Source: a virus. From it: 64,000 bases of DNA. Below, in pieces: positions 45,668 through 54,938 of this stretch. Under the pieces are notes generated by a model that did no database searches, had not been told where the DNA came from, and saw only the letters and a list, made by a program, of their open reading frames with translations. The stretch lies in the IMG/VR virus record IMGVR_UViG_3300037110_000087, positions 124,001 to 188,000 of that record; one strand, 5' to 3'. The position numbers and the translations under genes were made by a program. Position 1 is the stretch's first letter, and the number at the start of each line of letters is the position of its first letter.

Positions 45668-46867
45668 ATGGGCAAGCTTAGATTAGCTTTCAAGACAGTC
45701 GTAAAGACCGAGCCGGAAAAGACTGAAACAAAGGTAGTACCGGACGCTCTTGAGAAGCTGACTAAGCTTGTTTACGGGATTGAAACGGGACAGGCAACAA
45801 TGGGTCCTGAGTTAAATCTCTACATTAAAGATTATGTATGGGTTTATAACACGATCAAAGAGAGATCTCTGGCTATAGCAATCGATGAAAGTCGTCATAT
45901 CCAGAACCTGATCAGCAAGCAGGAGATGTTGGAGAATGAATTCACCAATTTCCTTGAGGCTCTAAGGGAATCACTCAGGCAGCAACGTAATGATTTCGAG
46001 TTGAATAAGATCGAAGGGAGTCTGCTGGACAAGGAAAGTGTTTATAGTAGCCTCCTTTATACTCATATCGAAGGTCAGATTAAGAAAATTCATGAAGTAG
46101 TTCGTACCCCCTATAATGCTGCAGTCGAGAAGATTGAAAACTCCTCAGTTATTGAGTGCCTTACTAAGACCGTACAGGACTTTGCGAAAAGTGATGAATC
46201 GCCTGATTGGTTTGTCCCTAAGGATAAGTTCTGTCCTCACCATCTGTTACAGCAAATCAATGACCATAGTGGTGGATTGCCTGATCGATATAACCATATC
46301 ATCGATCTAGTAAAGTATTTATGTGAACTGCAGCCCGAACCTATTGAGATCACAAATGAGAAATATGAGCAGACCTATGAGGTCGATACCGGCTATAGAT
46401 ATCCAATCGTAGATGATCCTATTCTAGCCAAGATCACAATCAATGGTGAATTGATCAATGGGACTTGGGAATGCCGGATGACCAAGATTGATTGCGATGG
46501 TCATGATTCGAGTCAGGCAGAAATGGCCGCTAAGAAGCTATTTGAGAGTGATTTGCGCTATAAAGTGTCTGAAAGGGCCGGTACCTCCGAGGAACCTTGT
46601 TTGTGGAAAACAGAGACAACGGTAAAGGCATCCCTTTGTAAACAGTCCTATCTTGAACGACATGCTAATCTACTGGCTATTGCAGCTATGGAGCCAATGG
46701 AAACCCTAGATGAAATGATAAAAATACAATGCGCTGAGGGCAATTGGAACTACGATCCCTATATGCATGGTATGGCTAATGGTCTGCTCTTGGCCAAGTC
46801 AGTATTTGACGAAACCCACGAGCCAAAATTTCTCGAAGCACCGGAGAAGTGGTTATATGATAAATAA
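45668..46867 (+). CDS. Leader-bearing protein (399 aa)
   Basis: The ATG at 45668 is preferred over the GTG at 45659 because AAGGTG is correctly spaced, and it gives MGKLRLAFKTVVK, the shared leader. The rest is mostly helical with a beta region at residues 240-310. It has scattered Cys residues but no clear metal cluster. No family is recognised. Its stop region overlaps the following exported protein's start by 11 bases. Confidence 0.6.
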   Translation: MGKLRLAFKTVVKTEPEKTETKVVPDALEKLTKLVYGIETGQATMGPELNLYIKDYVWVYNTIKERSLAIAIDESRHIQNLISKQEMLENEFTNFLEALRESLRQQRNDFELNKIEGSLLDKESVYSSLLYTHIEGQIKKIHEVVRTPYNAAVEKIENSSVIECLTKTVQDFAKSDESPDWFVPKDKFCPHHLLQQINDHSGGLPDRYNHIIDLVKYLCELQPEPIEITNEKYEQTYEVDTGYRYPIVDDPILAKITINGELINGTWECRMTKIDCDGHDSSQAEMAAKKLFESDLRYKVSERAGTSEEPCLWKTETTVKASLCKQSYLERHANLLAIAAMEPMETLDEMIKIQCAEGNWNYDPYMHGMANGLLLAKSVFDETHEPKFLEAPEKWLYDK

Positions 46868-47312
46868 TCTAGTCCTATCAGTTCTGCTTGGGTCTGCATC
46901 TCTGACCCTTTGCCTAGCGAGCCCAGTCACCCAGCAGGCCCCCTCCCAGCCGCCTCAGGAGATGAAGTCAGTGCTGCAGCAGGCCATCCCCCTGCCCAAG
47001 GAGATGCCCATCCAGTATCTGCTTGGACCGGTCTCCTGGATGAGCCGAGAACAGGTGGACTACGTGGTGGAGCAGGCGGCCAACATTGCGTTCAATGCAG
47101 ATAAGCTAATAGAAGCCGTCAAGGTCGATGGGGGCGAGCACACTTTCGTAATTGAGCTGGAGGACGGGAATTTCCTCAAGGAGAAGAAGGAATTCTACAA
47201 CAGCTTCAGACTGCTGATGTACACTCTGCAGGGGTATTACCTCAGCGAGGGCTACCGCGCCGTCATGTCCGTCGATAAGCCCAAGGTCTACCTCACCATC
47301 ACGTGGGACTAA
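46857..47312 (+). CDS. Exported protein with signal peptide (151 aa)
   Basis: The ATG lies in the end of the preceding gene. Residues 1-22 (MINNLVLSVLLGSASLTLCLAS) are a signal peptide with a likely cut after CLA; the lipobox is imperfect (LTLC), so a lipoprotein is less likely. The mature part is acidic with a beta-rich C-terminus. Codons are GC-rich (CTG, CCC, AAG) in contrast to the neighbouring genes, which hints at recent acquisition. Function is unknown. An exported phage protein could affect the envelope or superinfection. Confidence 0.65.
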   Translation: MINNLVLSVLLGSASLTLCLASPVTQQAPSQPPQEMKSVLQQAIPLPKEMPIQYLLGPVSWMSREQVDYVVEQAANIAFNADKLIEAVKVDGGEHTFVIELEDGNFLKEKKEFYNSFRLLMYTLQGYYLSEGYRAVMSVDKPKVYLTITWD

Positions 47313-47331
47313 CCCACCCGGCTTATAAAGG

Positions 47332-47352
47332 TTAAATCCGAAAAGGATTTAA
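47332..47352 (+). promoter_or_regulatory. Ribosome-site hairpin before the resolvase
   Basis: The arms TTAAATCC and GGATTTAA form an 8-bp stem around GAAAA. The AAAAGGA ribosome site of the resolvase gene is inside the loop and right arm, two bases before the ATG. Pairing could lower translation. Confidence 0.45.
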
Positions 47353-47353
47353 T

Positions 47354-47797
47354 ATGGTTAAACTTTTCTATTACAAAGAACCCATTAGTGTCAATAAACT
47401 ATATATCAATGTTAAGGGCCAATCTAGAAAATTCCTTTCGAAAGAAGGAAAAGAGTTTAAAGCCTACATTAACAAAATGACCAGTGAACAGCTGGTAGGA
47501 TTAGATGACCTTTTGCGCGATTGGGTCGAAGAGAATCAGAAGCTAGTTGTAATGGTTACGGTATCCTCCCCTACTTGGTTATTAAAGGATCGTAAGACCC
47601 CACGTAAGAAGGACATTAGTAATATTGAGAAGGCGTTACTCGACTCAGTATTTGATGCGATTAAAGAATCTGGGTTTGATCTGGACGATTGTCTGATTTG
47701 GTCGGTGACCCTCCTCAAGCAGTTTAGCCTAGAAAGCAAAATAGAAGTTTTAATCTCTCCCTACACTGGTATAATGGGAGTAGGATGTCAAAATTAA
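47354..47797 (+). CDS. rusA: RusA-like Holliday junction resolvase
   Basis: This 147-residue nuclease should cut Holliday junctions and branched DNA before packaging. The RusA pattern is visible: EPISVNKLYINV near residues 9-20, KKDISNIEKALLDSVFDAI around residues 86-103 with acidic Asp87, Asn90, Lys93 and Asp97, and DLDDCLIW with Asp111 and Asp112. It has one copy per phage operon here, next to the helicase and exported protein. The C-terminus GIMGVGCQN is not conserved. Its ribosome site sits in a small hairpin. Confidence 0.8.
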   Translation: MVKLFYYKEPISVNKLYINVKGQSRKFLSKEGKEFKAYINKMTSEQLVGLDDLLRDWVEENQKLVVMVTVSSPTWLLKDRKTPRKKDISNIEKALLDSVFDAIKESGFDLDDCLIWSVTLLKQFSLESKIEVLISPYTGIMGVGCQN

Positions 47798-47815
47798 CAC
47801 CAATTCGAGGTCCAA

Positions 47816-49576
47816 ATGACTGATCACACAGCTACGAAGAAGACTACTAGTAAATCAAAGATCTACTTTAAGTTTTCAACCAATCCACAGAACCCACGTG
47901 AACTTAATGTGGCTTACTGGAATAATGAATACAAACTACATAATGATACTCCTTTTAAATTGTCCATCAGTAAGGAAGATGGCGACGGTGATGATTGGAA
48001 GAGCAGGGATACCATCAAGGGATGGAAAGCTATGGGTCCCTATATGAAGTCTCATGGTGATGAGAACGCCTTCCCAATGATTGAAGCCTTCATGGCCGAT
48101 AAAGAAACCTGGAGAATCATCAGTGAGGAGGCTTTGCAGCCCTACATGGAAGCCCAGGGCAAAGCCAAACTGGGATTCAATCGGGTGATTAGATTTGATG
48201 TGACCACGATTGAAACCTATGAATTCGAAGTGGATAGATCCAAACCTGCTACCAATGTTAAACCGCTTCAGAAGGCAGAAGAAAAAGAACAACTGCCAAT
48301 GGCTGCATCGGTGAAAACTGGATCAACGAGCTTCGGTCCTACTTTCTTCTTCACCTCTTTGCTGGTGGAAGAATTTGAGAACACCTCGCCCAGAGAAATG
48401 ATCGCCAAGGCTGCTGAAGGTGATGATCTACAGAGAGAAGCTGCTGCTTACGTCAAAACAGCTATCGACAGCTTTGACAACTATATGAGAGGGATGGAAG
48501 GTCAAGATCCCCTTGGTGGCGGAAACGACGGTGTTGGTGTAAACACTGGTGAAGCCGACGTACCAGCCGCACCTATTATCAATATCCCGGCTGTTGATGT
48601 GGTACAGCTGAATGGTCCCATTAGTCCCTATACCTTTGGGGATTCCATGGAAGACTTCAACATGCTTCTGGATCATCAGGAGACTGAGAAGAACGAAGCG
48701 GAGCTTGAGAAGAGATCTGAGGATTATAACGAAATTGCAGAAGAGCTAGAATATCTTGTGGCTTTTGTTCCTGAAGGTTATGTGAGCAGCTTCCGTGACA
48801 AAGCCGCTGCAATCCGCGCTGGTGATAGAAGTGTGATCTTCACCCTGAAGGACGACCTCATGGGTCTATGGGGTAGCCTGACCGATGCTTACGCTTGGTT
48901 GCTCTGTGAATACATCATCATGCAGCTCGAGAACTTCAGCGTTGATCTTCCCCATAAGCTGGCCAGCAATCAGAGAATCTTCGAACTGCCCAGTTTTGAA
49001 GCCTCAAACCGATTCGTTATGCGAGTGGGAATGGATGAGGGTCGCGATTGCGTGAGACTGAGTGATACCAAGATCGCGGTGTTCATGGAAGAAGCATCTA
49101 CCGTGGATACTACCACAGTGGACCAGTTCGTTAAGATTTTCATGCCAACCACTGTTCTTGAGAAGCTGAAGCTCACCTTCAACGCCGACACCGAGCTAAT
49201 TCGCAGAGTCCAGAGCCATCTGAATAAAGAAGAGAACGTCAGCAATGATGAGCTTGCTAAGATGCAGGAAAACGATGAAGTCTTTGTCGTAGAGATCGAG
49301 AGCCTGTCATCCTTCGAATTCCCCTCTATCATCGCGGCTGGTCTAAAGATCCTTGACACCTACAAGGTGACCTACGGTCCTTATGATGTCACTACCGTGA
49401 TGTTCGGAATCTATCTGCCTGTGGAATCCTTCGTTGAACAAATCACTCAGGAAGAGGAATTACAGCCCAATGAAGAAGACGAGCCATTAGACCAGGAGAT
49501 CCCCAATCCTGCTAGCTTGACTCCTGAAATTCCGCTTGATAAACTGCCAGAGAACATGGAAGCCAAATCTAGCTAA
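47816..49576 (+). CDS. Unknown large protein (586 aa)
   Basis: The protein is acidic with a folded N-terminal half (residues 20-160, several Trp/Tyr-rich strands) and helical second half (EEKNEAELEKRSEDYNEIAEELEYL). The last 40 residues are Glu/Pro-rich and likely flexible. No motif is recognised. It lies between the resolvase and the leader-bearing ADP-ribosyltransferase-like gene. Confidence 0.65.
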   Translation: MTDHTATKKTTSKSKIYFKFSTNPQNPRELNVAYWNNEYKLHNDTPFKLSISKEDGDGDDWKSRDTIKGWKAMGPYMKSHGDENAFPMIEAFMADKETWRIISEEALQPYMEAQGKAKLGFNRVIRFDVTTIETYEFEVDRSKPATNVKPLQKAEEKEQLPMAASVKTGSTSFGPTFFFTSLLVEEFENTSPREMIAKAAEGDDLQREAAAYVKTAIDSFDNYMRGMEGQDPLGGGNDGVGVNTGEADVPAAPIINIPAVDVVQLNGPISPYTFGDSMEDFNMLLDHQETEKNEAELEKRSEDYNEIAEELEYLVAFVPEGYVSSFRDKAAAIRAGDRSVIFTLKDDLMGLWGSLTDAYAWLLCEYIIMQLENFSVDLPHKLASNQRIFELPSFEASNRFVMRVGMDEGRDCVRLSDTKIAVFMEEASTVDTTTVDQFVKIFMPTTVLEKLKLTFNADTELIRRVQSHLNKEENVSNDELAKMQENDEVFVVEIESLSSFEFPSIIAAGLKILDTYKVTYGPYDVTTVMFGIYLPVESFVEQITQEEELQPNEEDEPLDQEIPNPASLTPEIPLDKLPENMEAKSS

Positions 49577-49584
49577 GGAAATCA

Positions 49585-49851
49585 ATGCCCAGGGAATTTC
49601 TCTATGAGCCACTAACCATCGATTTTCTCCCTGAAGTAGCGGAGAAAATCGCAGTTATGCTAAGTATGGGCTACGAAACCCTAGATATATGGAATTGCCC
49701 TGGTGCTCCCAACGAATTTCAAGCCTTGGCCTACTTGCAGGACTATGTTAAAATCGAGTCGCTTCACCCAAGGCAGGTGAAGACCCTAAATTCCTGGATG
49801 TTGGGTGCAACGATCAGACAAGGAAAACTCGATGAACCAATTACACCTTAA
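49585..49851 (+). CDS. Hypothetical protein (88 aa)
   Basis: ATG with AAGGAAATCA. The product is compact and helical (LPEVAEKIAVMLSMGYETLD) with a Trp and a Cys. It overlaps the next gene by 20 bases, so translation is probably coupled. No family is recognised. Confidence 0.65.
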   Translation: MPREFLYEPLTIDFLPEVAEKIAVMLSMGYETLDIWNCPGAPNEFQALAYLQDYVKIESLHPRQVKTLNSWMLGATIRQGKLDEPITP

Positions 49852-50521
49852 AGCCTTCGTAAAAGAATCCACTTCCTTACCAAAGTATTTGCTTCCAAGC
49901 TCAGAGAAATACCAACTATCCCTGGTAGATGGGCATTACAATGAATTCCTTCAGTGGTTCAGGGAACCCTATTCCAAGAAGTTCTTGAAATCGTTGGGTA
50001 TCAAAGATATTCTTTGCTCCGATGGCGAGGTATTCGAGACTAACGAAAACGCATGGCAGAACCACAAGAAGAAATACATTCCTGATTCATACAAGCGTGT
50101 TGAATTGCAGTTGGACTACATCAGTGAAGTTCCTGAAGACTTGCTGATTAAAACCTGCCCCTTCCCACAATCGGAATTCCAGAATCTATGGTATCGAAGG
50201 GAAACAACTGAAAATGTCACTAAGTTCATCCGATATCCTTGGGGAATCTGGTTGAGTACATCTACCGAATATTGTGCAATGAACAACCCCAATTACAAGG
50301 ATGCTATTCCCCTTTGGATTGATATTAGGAAGCCTTACTTCCCATTAGTCAGAGGTCAGGATGAACACTATGGTGATATCGGCAAGAAATTCCAGAGGTT
50401 TGTCCATTCCTTGAAATTACGAGGGTACGATTGTTATGTCCAGGGGTGTGAGACTAACAGCATTACCGTGTTCGGCAGAAATACCAAAATACTGAACGCC
50501 ATGACCGGGGAGCTAATGTGA
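49832..50521 (+). CDS. Leader-bearing ADP-ribosyltransferase-like protein
   Basis: The ATG at 49832 is used because it follows AAGGAAAAC and gives MNQLHLKAFVKES, the shared leader. The C-terminal 110 residues match the late half of ART-like toxin folds found in phages: GIWLSTSTEYCAMNNP, PLWIDIRKPY, then LRGYDCYVQG with TNSITVFGRNTKIL, a pattern of GYDG-type turn followed by a strand and Ile/Lys. The classical R-S-E catalytic residues cannot be assigned with certainty (candidate Ser-Thr-Ser near residue 140). The call rests on the motif order and is tentative. Cytoplasmic or packaged. Confidence 0.35.
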   Translation: MNQLHLKAFVKESTSLPKYLLPSSEKYQLSLVDGHYNEFLQWFREPYSKKFLKSLGIKDILCSDGEVFETNENAWQNHKKKYIPDSYKRVELQLDYISEVPEDLLIKTCPFPQSEFQNLWYRRETTENVTKFIRYPWGIWLSTSTEYCAMNNPNYKDAIPLWIDIRKPYFPLVRGQDEHYGDIGKKFQRFVHSLKLRGYDCYVQGCETNSITVFGRNTKILNAMTGELM

Positions 50522-51435
50522 AGCTGCATCTAATAGCGACTCCTAAGGTGGAAGAGAAGTTTACATTGGCCCTGGTTATTGGGGATAACAGAGAGTATAT
50601 GCCCGACTGGGGCAGTTTCTCTTCAATTGAGAAGGCCAAAGAATTCCTAGAAACAACCGCAGCGGAGGGTCACCTTTGTGACTTAGAAGCTAGCATTGGC
50701 TACTTCGTGTCAGAAACCAAAAGACCTGGATGTCTTGGATATTTTCCAATCCTGGCACCCTATTTTGGCGACGATTGGAAAGATAAATCCTACTATGACC
50801 ACATGGCTGATGCGAAGGTCGAGGTCTACAAGGGGAACAATATAGAACGAAGATTGTTGAAGAGCAAGAATATTGATAAAATCATGGATTATGTCTTCAG
50901 CACAGGGAAAAATCGTTGGCCTGAGGCCGAACCCATCATAATTAAGACCCATGAGGCGATTGAGTATGCCAGCGAGGTAATCAAGGGCCGCTGGCCTGAA
51001 CTTGAGAGCTACCTCCTAAGCAGTGACTCAGCTCATGAAATTCTCGCCTACGCTTTGCATATCTTCAAGGGCCGTTGGCCCGAGGCTGAACCCATCGTGC
51101 TTAGAGATTACTCAGCCTCCTATCATTATGCTATAAATATTATCAAGGACCGTTGGCCTGAGGCTGAACCACTATTACTCAAGGAAGGTAGTTCACACAC
51201 ACTCGCAACTTATGCTAGAGTGTGTGTGAAAGGTCGTTGGCCCGAGGCTGAGTCAATAATCCAAAAAGATCCGAACGAATGGTTCAAATATCTGCAGTTC
51301 CTATCAGATCCGACACCAGAAGGATGGGATCGGGAACCGAACAAACGATATTTGAAAGACATCGGAATAAATCCCGTTTATCTTGATATCAAACCCATCC
51401 CTGGTAAATGGAACACTCCCAGAGGTTACGACTAG
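50518..51435 (+). CDS. Leader-bearing RWPEAE-repeat protein
   Basis: The start is GTG within ATGTGA and gives MKLHLIATPKV, the shared leader. Residues 1-125 are a separate domain. Residues 133-250 carry five repeats of 25-28 residues centred on RWPEAE (residues 133, 158, 186, 212, 240), each followed by an amphipathic helix with a YA or LA pattern. This looks like an alpha-helical repeat solenoid. A similar helix unit appears in the 745-residue protein at 34500. Function is unknown; protein binding is expected of such repeats. Confidence 0.7.
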   Translation: MKLHLIATPKVEEKFTLALVIGDNREYMPDWGSFSSIEKAKEFLETTAAEGHLCDLEASIGYFVSETKRPGCLGYFPILAPYFGDDWKDKSYYDHMADAKVEVYKGNNIERRLLKSKNIDKIMDYVFSTGKNRWPEAEPIIIKTHEAIEYASEVIKGRWPELESYLLSSDSAHEILAYALHIFKGRWPEAEPIVLRDYSASYHYAINIIKDRWPEAEPLLLKEGSSHTLATYARVCVKGRWPEAESIIQKDPNEWFKYLQFLSDPTPEGWDREPNKRYLKDIGINPVYLDIKPIPGKWNTPRGYD

Positions 51436-51502
51436 CCCCTCCCTGTTATCTTTCATATGGTGACCTTTGCCCGAGATTTCCGGCACACCCTAAGGGGAAG
51501 CA

Positions 51503-54500
51503 ATGAAAGAATACACGCAATGGCGATTGGATTTTCTGACTAATGTTCTGGCTGGTATCCCAGAAGAACTCAAAGACAGATTGAATGGCGAACAGAAAGC
51601 CAAGTATCATAATCGTGGTACCCTGCTCAAAGAGACTCCGGAGGGGTGGATTAAGTCCATTCTGGATTCTTGTCTTTGGTACTCCCACCTGTTCCCAGGT
51701 CTTAGGCAGTGTGTGGACGAAGACCAAAGAGAAAAATGGGGAAAGCTCAAGACAACCCTATTTGGCCTCTACAACCGATTCGAGGGTAACAAGCCCTACC
51801 AGGAGATTCTTGGGGTTGGTATTCGCGCCCTGGAGAACAATCGTTGGGCTAACGAATACCTGAGACCCGATCAGATCACCTGTGTGGATAGCACTCGAAA
51901 GAATCTATCCAGTCTTGGTATCGATTATGCCACGATTTACGAGGAGACCAAAGAGGACTACAACCAGCCACATGCCTTCAATTTCTTCCTTAATTCTGAG
52001 GTTTGGAACCAGGAACGTTCTGGAGGGCTGAAAGGCAACACCAACGTCAATCTCATGGATGCATGCACAGGCAGTGGTAAGACAAGAATGGGGCTTGTTG
52101 CGTCCTGCGGTCATCTTTGTTATTCGAACGAGGTCATTCCCTTCGCGGCTCAGCGGGTGGCTGTGTTCGTCAGGACCCGATCGCAGACAATGGCCTTCCT
52201 TAAGGAATCCAAACGAATGGACCTCAAAGTGGCCTGTCCTATCAGCATCTCTTTAGGTTGTCAGTGCCATGACTCTGTGAATAAAACCTTCCTAGATACC
52301 ATCTTTGCCTTATTTGGCGCTCTCCGAGATAGTTGCCAGGGAGGGATGAATTTATCCAAGAAAGAACTAAAACTACCTAAGATCTATCCGATGGAGTTAT
52401 ATAATAGTGTAGCAATCAGCCAGGAAACTTGTATCGGTCTATCGAACGCAGTGACCGCCTTCCATGACTACCTTCAGGATAGTCCTGATGTAATCTCTCT
52501 ACTCAACCGATGGAGCCGGGATAATAGAAACAGATGCCAAGAGGCTTGCTTCTTGGATCTGAAATCTTATGTTACCGCATCGGATCTGGATGCCGAGAAG
52601 GTTGATGCTTTCACCTATTTGATGAGTTCTAGGAAATGTGCTTCATGCCCGTCTAATATGAACTTCCTGCTCAAGTCGGGTATTAATCCCTATGAAGAGG
52701 CACGGCAATTCGAACAGGTTCCCAACAAATTCTTTTTCGATGAAGCACTGGACAAGAATGCTGACATCAACAAGGTGGCTCTGCTCTATCAGAATACCTT
52801 CGGTTGCTGCGGACGGACTGATTCAAAGAAGAATATGGAATCTGCTGATGTGGTGATCTTCACCTATAATTGGTTGATGGACCCAGATATCGCGATCCAT
52901 ACTGCAAAGAGTTTGCACAATCTCGGATCACTTAACTGGCAGATCTCCACTATCTGCGATGAGGCCCATTTCCTCTATGGGTTCAACCAGCGGTTCGACT
53001 TTAACTTCCCTATGACTATTAAGATCGCTGCCGAGATCTGGCATGCCAAGCTCCACTATCTTGACCAGAACCGGTTTGATGTCCCAGGGGTAGGAGTCAC
53101 CAGCGGACCAAATTGGGGTGAACTCCCACAGGAGTTCAAGCGCATGGATCTAGCGTTGAAGACTCTCAATAGCTTCCTTGAGAAGTTGTTCTTGATGGAC
53201 GAGCAGATCCCTACCCCATTGAGAGTATTTAGACTGGCTACCGGCCATGATTTTCCATGGTATCCCAAACAACTCTATAATCAGTTCAATCCAATGTTCG
53301 ATTTAGACATCCTGAGTAATCGCAATCAGATTGAGACAGTCTACAATACTCTTGGAGTCATGATCGAAGAATGGAATCGCATTATTGGTGTATGTGAGGC
53401 TCAGTATACCTCATGTGATGAAACAATGGATGCCCTGATGGATTCCAAGGAGGATGATGGAGATTCTGAGGATGAAGATGGAGAAGTTGGTAATCCCTGG
53501 GCTGCGCAGTTATTCAAGGAATGGAAGGCGAGTGGCTCCCAGTCAAAGGGCAAGTTCAAGAGAGCGTTTCATAAAGTGATTGATGCCTACAAGACCCTAT
53601 CGAATACTGCCCTATTCCTGCTCGAATGGACGCTGATCCTTAAGGAAACCGTCTATAGTATGAGTTCAGGGACTTTTGATGAGAGAATCCTCAGTGTCAG
53701 CATCGGGTCTGCCCAGTTTGATACAATCATTGGTAAGAACGTTCTTGAGGACACCATGAAGCCTCAGGATCCGATCGATCGGGCCAAAGTGGAAAAGTTG
53801 ATGCTCCCCTACTGCACCACTATTCAATCAGTGGGCTATGCGGAAACGGATAAGAGTGCGTGGCACAAGGCAACACCTACTGATTTTTTCCACTTCTTCG
53901 ACAGTCCTTACGCTTGGATGCGGAATGCCAAATGCAAACCAGCCTTTCAATCCCTGGCTGCTACCTTCAAGGTGAACAAGCCTTTCATTCAGACTGCACT
54001 CCGGCCTTATCCCTATATTACCTTCTTGACCGGCACACCTGCGGACAAGACCCTATGGCGGTCTAAGTCCGGATTCCGTTACTTTGCTAATTCGGACTAC
54101 CCGATTAAGCCCAATTCATTCGACTTTAAGATTGATAGCAGATTCGAACTGAAACAGGCCAACAAATCAGATATTCAGGATCGTGATGTGGCCATGGCAA
54201 TCCAGCACTACACAGCTGGCTCTAGCATGTCATTGGTCTGTTATCCCAGTAAGGCGACCATGAATCGAATCATGAAGTTCATGGGCAAGGGATACCTGGA
54301 TGAGGTCCTGATGGAGAAAGAGGGTGTTGAAATGGAGGATCTCCAGAATTACGCTGCCACTGAAGGTTCGATCCATGTGGTCTGCGGTGGACGGTTCGTT
54401 GAGGGAATTGAATGCACTGATGAGAATGGAAGTAGTCTCATCAAGCAGGTAATCATCGTCGGTGTCCCATTCAACCCACCCTCCGAGGAAAATAGACAAA

Positions 54501-54700
54501 TTGAAGCTCATTTCCAGAAGATCTACGGCTGGGACCAATGGGAATGCATGAAGATGTTGATGTATGCTCCGGTCTATCAGAAGGTTAGACAAGCTATGGG
54601 CCGGTGTGTTAGGAACCTGACCGATCGCGGTACCATTATCTTCCTCGATAAACGGTATGAAACGAGCAAGATGTTAAGACAAGCGTTAGGGTGTTTCTAG
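51503..54700 (+). CDS. DinG/XPD-like superfamily 2 helicase (1065 aa)
   Basis: This is a DNA helicase or translocase. Walker A is DACTGSGKT with Lys193; DEAH is CDEAHFL at Asp486-His489; motif V-VI appears as GRFVEGIECTD and QAMGRCVRNLTDRG near residues 970 and 1033. Between Walker A and DEAH, Cys residues near 348, 352, 384, 387 and 432-433 (RCQEACF, RKCASCP, FGCCGR) could bind a 4Fe-4S cluster as in XPD and DinG. It is larger than E. coli DinG (about 716 residues), because of an N-terminal 190-residue extension and a long insertion after DEAH. The acidic loop near residue 655 (DSEDEDGE) is probably flexible. Confidence 0.8.
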   Translation: MKEYTQWRLDFLTNVLAGIPEELKDRLNGEQKAKYHNRGTLLKETPEGWIKSILDSCLWYSHLFPGLRQCVDEDQREKWGKLKTTLFGLYNRFEGNKPYQEILGVGIRALENNRWANEYLRPDQITCVDSTRKNLSSLGIDYATIYEETKEDYNQPHAFNFFLNSEVWNQERSGGLKGNTNVNLMDACTGSGKTRMGLVASCGHLCYSNEVIPFAAQRVAVFVRTRSQTMAFLKESKRMDLKVACPISISLGCQCHDSVNKTFLDTIFALFGALRDSCQGGMNLSKKELKLPKIYPMELYNSVAISQETCIGLSNAVTAFHDYLQDSPDVISLLNRWSRDNRNRCQEACFLDLKSYVTASDLDAEKVDAFTYLMSSRKCASCPSNMNFLLKSGINPYEEARQFEQVPNKFFFDEALDKNADINKVALLYQNTFGCCGRTDSKKNMESADVVIFTYNWLMDPDIAIHTAKSLHNLGSLNWQISTICDEAHFLYGFNQRFDFNFPMTIKIAAEIWHAKLHYLDQNRFDVPGVGVTSGPNWGELPQEFKRMDLALKTLNSFLEKLFLMDEQIPTPLRVFRLATGHDFPWYPKQLYNQFNPMFDLDILSNRNQIETVYNTLGVMIEEWNRIIGVCEAQYTSCDETMDALMDSKEDDGDSEDEDGEVGNPWAAQLFKEWKASGSQSKGKFKRAFHKVIDAYKTLSNTALFLLEWTLILKETVYSMSSGTFDERILSVSIGSAQFDTIIGKNVLEDTMKPQDPIDRAKVEKLMLPYCTTIQSVGYAETDKSAWHKATPTDFFHFFDSPYAWMRNAKCKPAFQSLAATFKVNKPFIQTALRPYPYITFLTGTPADKTLWRSKSGFRYFANSDYPIKPNSFDFKIDSRFELKQANKSDIQDRDVAMAIQHYTAGSSMSLVCYPSKATMNRIMKFMGKGYLDEVLMEKEGVEMEDLQNYAATEGSIHVVCGGRFVEGIECTDENGSSLIKQVIIVGVPFNPPSEENRQIEAHFQKIYGWDQWECMKMLMYAPVYQKVRQAMGRCVRNLTDRGTIIFLDKRYETSKMLRQALGCF

Positions 54701-54710
54701 GAGGGTGATT

Positions 54711-54938
54711 CTGAAATTATTTTTGACTCTTATTATTTTATCTTCTTTTATGAATGCTCAGGAAGTAGATGATCCAGTCATGCGGATTAGACAGCAGAGA
54801 CTTGAGCAGGGATTAAATTATCCCCCTGTGATAAAAGGAATAATGAAACCCCCTCCGCTTCCTCCGATACAAACTCATCGAAAAGACTTACCAAAAAGTA
54901 AAAAGATACCGCGCCGAAGGAGACAAAATGGGACCTGA
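54711..54938 (+). CDS. Small exported protein with likely CTG start (75 aa)
   Basis: AGGAGG lies at 54699-54704. The in-frame GTG at 54705 touches it, which leaves no spacer, whereas CTG at 54711 is six bases away and gives MKLFLTLIILSSFMNAQ, a clean signal peptide with cleavage after MNA. The mature 58 residues are Pro- and Lys/Arg-rich (PPPLPPI, KKIPRRRRQ). It is not a spanin, since it lacks a lipobox Cys. Unknown function. Confidence 0.5.
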   Translation: MKLFLTLIILSSFMNAQEVDDPVMRIRQQRLEQGLNYPPVIKGIMKPPPLPPIQTHRKDLPKSKKIPRRRRQNGT

